Assembly: GCA_023055355.1 (NCBI GenBank) | Contig: JALJCS010000029.1 | Coordinates: 1,054,001 to 1,118,000 of the forward strand | DNA length: 64,000 nucleotides | Source: Agelaius tricolor | Lineage: Eukaryota; Chordata; Aves; Passeriformes; Icteridae | Reading direction: 5' to 3' | In this document: one piece after another, positions 59,001 through 64,000 of the stretch | Layout of the letters: every line of letters starts with the position of its first letter | Position numbering within the stretch: the first letter of the stretch is position 1 | Notes under the pieces: generated by a model | Databases searched by the model: none | Told to the model about the DNA's origin: nothing | The model's input: the letters and a program-made list of their open reading frames with translations, nothing else | Made by a program: the position numbers and the translations under genes

Positions 59001-61556
59001 AACAGCATTTTTTTAGCTGAACTTCTGATTCAGCAACCAACTTCTCTTGGTTGCTGAATCTGCCTATGCTTGTCAGACACTGACCATCAGAGCCCTCCTA
59101 AGACTGTGGATCTAAACTCCAACAAATAAAGGACCAATTTTTCCTAGTGAAACCAGTATGGATAAATGGATAAAAGTCACTCAAATACATTTTACCCCAT
59201 ACCAATTACTTGGCAAGAGGAAAGGCATAAAAATATCTCCTCACCCCTACATCTTATGAATAGAAAGGTAAGAAACATATTTTGAACTGAGGTTACAACA
59301 TGACATAAAAGAATGGCTGCAGAATTTCCTCAGAAGGGGCTGCTATTTTTATGTCCAGATGCTGCTTCAGCTCACGTGAGAGTGATTCACAGCCTTCCAT
59401 GTTATGCACCCTATATACACATATATATAGCCTATCACCATAATGCCAGAACATTCACAGGGATTAGTGTGTCACCCTGAATAACAGAGCAATTTTGAAA
59501 CCAAAACAATCTGGGTATTTCTTAGTTACATTCAGAGATGGAAGTAAAAAATATCTGTAGTGAATTGATGAAAGTAGAGTGACAAATTAATGAAAATCAA
59601 AGCTTAGGCACAAATTGATTTCCCCTTTTCTCACCCTTACCTTCAAATGGATATAGCAGTCTTTGAGCTCAGTCTGTCTGACCAGAGGCCCTTCCACAGG
59701 CCCAAACTGTGTACGCTTTGGGATGCGCCTTTTGGAGAACACACCTCCCAAAAACCTGTCTATGTAGAGCACCAGGGGAAGGCTCGCCCTCGCCCTGGTC
59801 AGCACAGGCCGGTTTGGGATGGGATGCAAAGGTCCATGTTTTGGACACACTGAGGGATGTGCGTTATTACACTCTTCACACCCTGCAACACAAAGGCAGA
59901 GAGGACATGACTTTTAGGCAGACACTCACATACCAGCTCAGAGACAGCCTTATCTCTCTCTAAACTTCTTTGGCTCAGCTGTGGGAACACTTATGCCAAT
60001 AATCTGTCTATATTTCAAAATATTAGACAGGCCAGTGTCCAGCAAAATAGGAACAGATCAGCTCAGAGACTTGACTAGAGACAGAATTTGGCCTTTTCAG
60101 TCAAGCAGCCCAATTTGAATTCACATTTCTCTGTGAATCAAGACTCACATTTACTCATTACCGCTAAAATCTGAATGGTTTTTGCCTCTCTTTACTAAAG
60201 GTCTAATGGAGAGGGAAGAAAAGGGGGGGGGGGCAGGAAGTACACTACATATGACTGCACATGCTTACACAAATCATTGGGATCAAAGGGTCGAGGTGGA
60301 TCTGGATCCCACTCATCCATGTCAGTGTCTTCCCCATCTTCATCCTCATCTTCATCCTCATCATCTTCCTCTTTTGTTTCTATCCTTTCCATTTGATTCT
60401 GCAGAGGTGCTAAAGAATCAGAACCATCCACAGCCTCCATAGGAGGTAACACTTGGTTATGCACCGGTAATGATGCCTGAGGAGAGAATTCACAAACAAT
60501 TCAAGCTGATTCAATAAACAAACCACAAGGACAAGTAATGAAGGTCCTTGCTAGCCTACCCTTCCTGCTGCCTATGGCAATGGAGAGGAGGACAAGGGAA
60601 GGTGCTAAATGACTGCCAAGGGATGTTTTGCATGGCTGGCTGCTGCTGATGGCCTCACTGAAAACACCTGTATTACTCCCTGGCTATACCCTGCCAAGGA
60701 CTCAGTTCTCAGAAGAAACAGAACTCAGAGAAGTTCTTGATCCTTGCAGAAAGTTTAAAACCAAGTCCAGGCTCTGTGGATATTACCTAGAGCCTAAAGC
60801 TGTATTTTAATTTCTTCTGTACAAGTGAGAGAATCCTGCACTTTGGCACACAATCTTCTCTTGACAATCCAACAAAACCAATCTCCAGAGTACAAAGGTA
60901 GAGGTCAAGAAAGGGTGAGGTAATGTGGAGACTGGATATAAAGCACAGGACATGAAGAACAGTTGAGGCCATTGCAGACTTCCACTAATTTTCAAGTTTA
61001 GCCCTTTCCTTCCTTAAAAGAACTGCAACATTTGAAGTTTGGCGCATATTTCATCACCCACACCGGCTTCTCAGGTAGAGAACAAGAAATAGTACAGGCA
61101 GCAGAGCTGCCTGAAAACACTGGCAAGGAAACCCAGTGGATGTTACTGTGACAGTCAGCACTACACCTTCTGTTAAGTTCACTTTTCAGCACTGACAGAC
61201 TTTTAGAGTGGCTGCTCACAGAACCATCATTGAAACAGGTTTCTCTGTATATTAAATATATGATATCCTAAACCCCCATGCATTCCATGGTGAGACTAGG
61301 GAAGACAGTAAAATCTGTACTACACCTTTCTCAAATCTCCTCCCATATCACTTAGCCGCATTTCATCCCCAGAGATGATGGAGCAATGGAATCCGTGCGC
61401 TCATACATGAAAAGGAAAGGGTGCCTGGCAACTTACTCTATCTGCTTGCGGCCCCTGCTCCAGAGCCACTGGCTGGGGGGGGTCAGCAACGCTGCCGAGC
61501 ACAGACAGGTTGGTGGGATTCATGCTCTGAGCAGCAGCAGGCAAGAGCACCGTTAC
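34824..61556 (-). CDS. PRDM10: PRDM10, PR-domain zinc-finger transcription factor (5' partial, 19 coding exons)
   Basis: Nuclear DNA-binding transcription factor of the PRDM family, reported to control genes such as Eif3b and FLCN. Exons in transcript order: 61556-61437, 60476-60269, 59882-59641, 58603-58400, 56485-56413, 55801-55684, 54726-54597, 52443-52219, 46612-46265, 44504-44349, 43652-43473, 42588-42478, 41447-41247, 40693-40550, 39480-39310, 37480-37340, 36705-36537, 35936-35824, 35060-34824. All joins are in phase and sum to 3,291 nt, or 1,096 residues plus TGA. Counting from the first visible residue: acidic linker (about 70-100), zinc-knuckle plus PR domain (about 110-275), C2H2 finger 1 (about 291-313), RGR/AT-hook basic block (about 322-345), fingers 2-10 (about 455-785), Gln-rich tail. 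The first roughly 100 residues known in mammals are not found before position 64000, so the gene is truncated by the window edge, not broken. Confidence 0.96.
35824..35936 (-). CDS. PRDM10: PRDM10 exon (visible residues 981-1018)
   Basis: Encodes [20 protein letters not shown] and [18 protein letters not shown]. Acceptor TTTTTAG, donor GTAAGG. Confidence 0.94.
36537..36705 (-). CDS. PRDM10: PRDM10 exon (visible residues 925-981), Gln-rich tail
   Basis: Encodes [39 protein letters not shown] and NWNSFRSY. It ends with one carried T before GTAAGT. Confidence 0.93.
37106..37172. repeat. A/C-only low-complexity stretch
   Basis: Almost only A and C on the plus strand (AAACACCCCACACC..., ACAACAAAACACCCCC) in a PRDM10 intron. 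Confidence 0.7.
37340..37480 (-). CDS. PRDM10: PRDM10 exon (visible residues 878-924), Gln-rich tail
   Basis: Encodes [35 protein letters not shown] and SPATQSSSQ. Forty-seven codons, donor GTATTT. Confidence 0.93.
38197..38796 (+). mobile_element. Solo LTR of an endogenous retrovirus, 600 bp
   Basis: Starts TGTCCTAAGG and ends CCAGGACA, with complementary 5-bp tips (TGTCC/GGACA). It is flanked by a perfect 5-bp direct repeat CCAGT (38192-38196 and 38797-38801) and carries AATAAA at 38687-38692. No internal retroviral coding sequence is present, so it is a recombined solo LTR. A 5-bp duplication fits class III (ERVL) or class I. It sits antisense in a PRDM10 intron. Confidence 0.9.
39310..39480 (-). 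CDS. PRDM10: PRDM10 exon (visible residues 821-877), Gln-rich tail
   Basis: Encodes [38 protein letters not shown] and [14 protein letters not shown]. Fifty-seven codons, donor GTGAGT. Confidence 0.95.
40550..40693 (-). CDS. PRDM10: PRDM10 exon (visible residues 773-820), zinc finger 10 end
   Basis: Encodes [20 protein letters not shown] then [21 protein letters not shown]. Forty-eight codons, donor GTAAGG. Confidence 0.95.
41247..41447 (-). CDS. PRDM10: PRDM10 exon (visible residues 706-772), zinc fingers 9-10
   Basis: Encodes [38 protein letters not shown] and [12 protein letters not shown]. It holds the end of finger 9 and the start of finger 10, joined by a proline-rich linker. Confidence 0.96.
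42478..42588 (-). CDS. PRDM10: PRDM10 exon (visible residues 669-705), zinc fingers 8-9
   Basis: Encodes [29 protein letters not shown] and YFCQYCDK. Donor AAG/GTGTGT. Thirty-seven codons. Confidence 0.95.
43255..43386 (+). mobile_element. CR1 LINE 3' fragment
   Basis: Carries GATTGGACGGGGCTTGGAGC, GTCTAGTGGAAAGTG and CCCTTCCAGCCCAAACCATT. PRDM10 intron, antisense. Confidence 0.88.
43473..43652 (-). CDS. PRDM10: PRDM10 exon (visible residues 609-668), zinc fingers 7-8
   Basis: Encodes [20 protein letters not shown], a basic linker [19 protein letters not shown], and [16 protein letters not shown]. Sixty codons, phase 0. Confidence 0.96.
44349..44504 (-). CDS. PRDM10: PRDM10 exon (visible residues 557-608), zinc fingers 5-7
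   Basis: Encodes [20 protein letters not shown], a full finger to HMLRH, and the start of [11 protein letters not shown]. Acceptor TTTTAG, donor GTGAGG. Confidence 0.96.
46265..46612 (-). CDS. PRDM10: PRDM10 exon (visible residues 441-556), zinc fingers 2-5
   Basis: Begins [18 protein letters not shown]. It holds fingers FKCLQC...HLRFH, LTCDIC...HMKFH and YSCIFC...HVAIH, plus the Cys half of [15 protein letters not shown], whose His pair is in the next exon. The second finger reads [17 protein letters not shown], a diverged version of the mammalian one. Confidence 0.97.
47750..47985 (+). mobile_element. CR1 LINE 3' fragment
   Basis: Carries GTTGCATATTAGGAAGAAAT, GGATGCCCCATCCCTGGAAG and GGATGGGGCTTGGAGCAACC. 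PRDM10 intron, antisense. Confidence 0.88.
48395..48490. repeat. Possible MIR/CORE-SINE-like ancient fragment
   Basis: CTCCATTTTACAAGTGGAGA followed by TCTAAGTCATACTGGGAATT resembles the conserved core of ancient MIR-type SINEs. From memory only, weak. Confidence 0.3.
49880..49975 (-). repeat. tRNA-like fragment, possible ancient tRNA-derived SINE
   Basis: On the minus strand GGGTTCAAGTCCTG (49901-49888) matches a Pol III B box and T-arm. About 60 nt upstream ACAGTGGTGCT weakly resembles an A box. The cloverleaf is otherwise not closed, so it is not a functional tRNA. Confidence 0.3.
50229..50705 (+). mobile_element. Probable solo LTR, ends not fixed
   Basis: LTR-like promoter layout: TATA box CTATAAAAAG at 50421-50430, AATAAA at 50492-50497, and a GC-richer 3' part against AT-rich intron. 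A possible start TGTAGCAGAC is at 50229. GCTTGCTT occurs at 50222-50229 and 50637-50644, which could be a target duplication, in which case the LTR would end near 50636. No internal coding sequence. Antisense in a PRDM10 intron. Confidence 0.65.
52219..52443 (-). CDS. PRDM10: PRDM10 exon (visible residues 366-440), linker
   Basis: Encodes [19 protein letters not shown], a Gln/Glu-rich linker, and [14 protein letters not shown] just ahead of the main finger array. Seventy-five codons, phase 0. Less conserved than the flanking exons. Confidence 0.93.
52444..54596 (-). other. PRDM10 intron, 2.2 kb
   Basis: Holds copy A of the 115-bp repeat. No conserved exon seen. Confidence 0.6.
52732..52846. 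repeat. 115-bp direct repeat, copy A
   Basis: Identical to 54793-54907 at all but four positions by eye, same length and orientation. Lies in the PRDM10 intron 289 bp upstream (transcript sense) of the exon at 52219-52443. Confidence 0.93.
54597..54726 (-). CDS. PRDM10: PRDM10 exon (visible residues 322-365), RGR and AT-hook-like block
   Basis: Encodes [20 protein letters not shown] then [25 protein letters not shown] resembles an AT-hook. Acceptor TCTGCAG, donor GTATAT. A copy of a 115-bp repeat begins 67 bp upstream of this exon. Confidence 0.94.
54793..54907. repeat. 115-bp direct repeat, copy B
   Basis: Partner of 52732-52846, 2,061 bp away. It lies 67 bp upstream (transcript sense) of the acceptor of the PRDM10 exon at 54597-54726. 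On the minus strand both copies contain a consensus donor-like GGGTGAGTAGG. Confidence 0.93.
55684..55801 (-). CDS. PRDM10: PRDM10 exon (visible residues 283-322), zinc finger 1
   Basis: Encodes [20 protein letters not shown] and [18 protein letters not shown]. One C2H2 finger (C-x2-C, H-x3-H) set apart from the main array. Confidence 0.95.
56413..56485 (-). CDS. PRDM10: PRDM10 exon (visible residues 259-283), PR domain end
   Basis: Encodes [20 protein letters not shown] and EERK. The [14 protein letters not shown] join to the previous exon is the conserved end of the PR domain. Confidence 0.95.
56486..58399 (-). other. PRDM10 intron within the PR-domain coding part, 1.9 kb
   Basis: AT-rich with no repeat or exon recognised. 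Confidence 0.6.
58400..58603 (-). CDS. PRDM10: PRDM10 exon (visible residues 191-258), PR domain core
   Basis: Encodes [40 protein letters not shown] and [10 protein letters not shown]. The NWMMFVRPA and NLVAYQ motifs are PR-domain signatures. Sixty-eight codons, phase 0. Confidence 0.96.
59641..59882 (-). CDS. PRDM10: PRDM10 exon (visible residues 110-190), zinc knuckle and PR domain start
   Basis: Encodes [18 protein letters not shown] (Cys/His knuckle), then [20 protein letters not shown] and [17 protein letters not shown]. The PR (SET-related) domain begins here. The family generally lacks proven methyltransferase activity for this member. Confidence 0.96.
60269..60476 (-). CDS. PRDM10: PRDM10 exon (visible residues 41-110), acidic linker
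   Basis: Encodes [20 protein letters not shown], a run of Asp/Glu ([17 protein letters not shown]) built from GAT/GAG repeats, and [12 protein letters not shown]. It ends with one base of the Trp codon before GTAAGC. Confidence 0.95.
61437..61556 (-). CDS. PRDM10: PRDM10 exon (visible residues 1-40)
   Basis: Encodes [20 protein letters not shown] and [20 protein letters not shown], exactly 40 codons with phase-0 ends, TTTTAG acceptor and GTAAGT donor. The next exon begins ASLPVHNQ. I believe this exon is absent from some mammalian isoforms, so it may be a cassette exon. Confidence 0.82.
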
Positions 61557-61986
61557 CTAAAATCACAGGCACTCATTTTAGCACTGCAGCATTTCCATCA
61601 GTCACTTAACATGTGGGCAGGGCCCGGCATGCACAGCTCCCTTGAGCCCTGCACTCTACTCAAAAACTGCTGCATTCCCATGATTTTTGGGGTTCAAATA
61701 GGGATAATGGGCTTGGACAGAACCTGTAGCTCCTGGGACAAAGGGAAAGACTTAAAATCTATAGACTTTGCAAATTCTGAATTACCTATTACATATTTTT
61801 AAGGTCCTGGGTTCAACTGCACTAAAAACAGATGTTAGGAGCTCTTTAGCTCTTGGTAAAACCAGTGATTTGGGGTCTCTTTTCCTCTATACCCAAATTT
61901 ACTTTCATTTTCAAGGGAAAAGGTAAAGAAGGACTAAAAAACATTTCCTCATTTTTTGACTTTTTCTTTCCTCAACCAAACCTTGC

Positions 61987-62064
61987 TAATGGCTGAGGGG
62001 TTTAGAAGTAGATAAGCTTTAAGATCCCTTCCAATCCAAATCATTCGGTGATTCTATGATCCAG
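61987..62064 (+). mobile_element. CR1 LINE 3' terminal fragment
   Basis: Contains AAGATCCCTTCCAATCCAAA and a GGTGATTCTATGATCC end, the terminal part of CR1. It lies about 175 bp before the 29-bp inverted repeat. Confidence 0.75.
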
Positions 62065-62237
62065 GATCCATAAAAACCAAGATGGTGTATTGACCTCATG
62101 AGAAGACCAACCTCTCAAAAAAGAGGTACCCAACAATTATTTTTCTTTACATTTGGTCACACTATATATTTTTGTTTACATACTTTTTTTTGGTGCTGTA
62201 ACAACCAAATTAATGCATATTACATTGTTCTCATCCA

Positions 62238-62300
62238 TTCAGCAATAAAACAAAGCACAACTAAGGAATCACCTTAGTTGTGCTTTGTTTTATTGCTGAA
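62238..62300. repeat. Perfect 29-bp inverted repeat with 5-nt loop
   Basis: Left arm 62238-62266 and right arm 62272-62300 are exact reverse complements; the loop is AATCA. It lies in the PRDM10 intron beyond the most 5' visible exon. Confidence 0.97.
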
Positions 62301-64000
62301 CCCCTAGGAATCACTTTTCCTGCCTTTTGTTTCCTGCTTATCTATACAGGAATTTGCACCATTATTTCACGTGACTTTTCATCCTTCTCTACAGCTGATA
62401 TCATGTGGCTTCTAGTCTGTGTCTCTGACTGTTAAGCAGCTTTTTTGCTAAAATCCAAGCTCTTGGCTCTCTGTAGAGTGCTTAATAAATATCAGATAAA
62501 ACTGAGAACAGTGCATTGGGCCAGTAGCAAGGGAGCAGACAACAAAATCCATAATGTAAGCACTCAGTCCTAGTACTCCAAACTAGTTGCTTTGTTTAAA
62601 GAGGTATTAAGAGTAATTTATAAAACTCCTGAAAAACAACAGCAAAAAGACTTCAGGGAATGGTGCAATGGTGAGGACGAAACCACCACGACAGTCTGGT
62701 ATTGACACTTCTGAAGCCAAGTGGCAACAAAGAGGCATTATTCCTCCAGTGTGCCAGCAAGGATAGGGTCATACAGATCTGGATCTATTTGTACCCCCTA
62801 TTAGCATTGCCTACTACTAATCACACCAAACATACCCTTATTTGCACTTCCATGTCAGGCACTGCATGGATTATGGGCATTATTTTTATAAACCTCTCAC
62901 TTTCTTTCTACAATAAAGTTTCTTCTGAAAGACAAGAGGAGCTTTAATTATTACTTTATCATTAGTTGTCAGTTCAGGGATGTCCCACATGAAATGCTGA
63001 TGTAAAAACAGCTGCACAGGCAGGAGGTGATATAATGAGGGATTAACCATACACCAAAAAATTAATATCTATGTTAGGACTGCTATCAGACTGTGTTGGA
63101 ATGGAGGACAGGCTGAGGACAAGGCAAGTGCTTCTGGAATAGTAACAGCAGATCACCTCTGTTGGAACTCCCATCTGCACTGTGTACGAATAATCTCTAA
63201 TTAATCATATATTTGTTAAATGAGCTTTAAGACAATTAAATAAGAACTTCTGGCTTTTTAATGCAGGGAAATTGATGGAGTGAAAAATTCAAGAACAAAA
63301 CTCCAGAGAATAAGAAGAATGAGAAGACAGGCAACACCTTTATTGTGTTAGTCATTGCTTCCCATCTGTGCCTCAACCATTTAGAAGGTTTTTTAGCAAG
63401 AAAATTTGTTTTCAGCACAGATTCAATCCCTCACTCTGCCCCAAGACTGTCAATAAACACACATTTTAATGATGGCTTTGGTGATGATTCAGAACTAGTA
63501 CATCCATTCACACACGTCAATAAAGACCCACCAACCAGTAATGATTTTAAGTCTATGACAAGCAGAGAATTCCAACCAGAGATCTGAAAGCACCTGTCTA
63601 CAGCTGATTATCACAGCACAGTCCCCAAAGATACCAGTAAGAGTCAATAGCAACTTCCTCATCCATGATGGATGTAAAAAGAATAAGAAAAATCATCATA
63701 ACCTTACAAACACAGGCTGCAGTTTTATTTTTTTCTCAGCCCACCTGACACTGGCAAGCCCAGCACACCTGATAGGGGAGCCAGTCACTGAACTTCTTCA
63801 GGTTTCACACTTAATTTCCTGTGACATTTCTAGTAAATCTAGAATTTAATCTAATTTTTCTATCCCTCAAAAGCCTTCTGCGGACTCCAAGGCATTTGGA
63901 TCAGAACCTGTATGAGAACAACTGAAAACCCCGTCTTTCCAAAATGGCTCATTCAGATGACATCAGTCACATCTGCTGCAGGGACACTGCTGAAAGATTT

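Larger units (their letters stand above)
61557..64000 (-). other. PRDM10 intron running off the window
   Basis: Searched for the mammalian-type N-terminal exon and none was found. It holds a CR1 tip and the 29-bp inverted repeat. Confidence 0.6.

Noticed and set aside
1..64000. CRISPR arrays, operons, rRNA or a complete tRNA gene
   Set aside because: The window is eukaryotic nuclear DNA. No spaced repeat array, rRNA or closed cloverleaf was found.

Overview
The window is vertebrate nuclear DNA, most probably from a bird and perhaps a songbird. Coding information sits in short exons (41 to 777 bp) with GT/AG boundaries, set in AT-rich introns. The interspersed repeats are CR1 LINE 3' tails of avian type, and there is a 600-bp solo LTR with a perfect target-site duplication. 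The species cannot be fixed from the sequence alone.

Two genes fill most of the window, both on the minus strand and in the same tail-to-head order as on human 11q24. NFRKB (INO80 chromatin-remodelling subunit G) is complete. Its 25 coding exons between 13591 and 30057 join in phase into exactly 1,300 codons, stop included, so 1,299 residues, the length I recall for human NFRKB. PRDM10 (PR-domain zinc-finger transcription factor) occupies 34824-61556 and is cut at its 5' end. Nineteen coding exons (1,096 residues plus stop) are present, covering the acidic linker, the PR domain, an AT-hook-like basic block, ten C2H2 fingers and the Gln-rich tail. The most N-terminal exon or exons lie beyond position 64000.

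Layout: 1-4.8 kb, no recognised gene. 4.8-5.05 kb, a GC-rich block with a good candidate first coding exon on the minus strand, gene unassigned. 5.05-12.6 kb, intergenic with nothing recognised. 12.6-13.6 kb, probable NFRKB 3' UTR. 13.6-30.1 kb, NFRKB coding exons. 30.5-30.8 kb, CpG-rich NFRKB promoter with an NRF1-type site and a GC box. 31.8-34.8 kb, probable PRDM10 3' UTR ending in a good poly(A) signal, so the PRDM10 end and the NFRKB promoter are only about 1 kb apart. 34.8-61.6 kb, PRDM10 exons. 61.6-64 kb, a PRDM10 intron.

Both genes encode nuclear chromatin or transcription proteins. I see no sign that they act together beyond being neighbours. I found no novel multi-gene system. The unusual signals are structural: a perfect 29-bp inverted repeat with a 5-nt loop at 62238-62300, a decayed second copy of NFRKB coding exon 11 inside the following intron, a 115-bp direct duplication placed upstream of two consecutive PRDM10 exons, two antisense LTRs, and the unassigned first exon near 4.9 kb. 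Exon joins were made by hand from splice sites and reading frame, with family knowledge from memory. No alignment or search was run.
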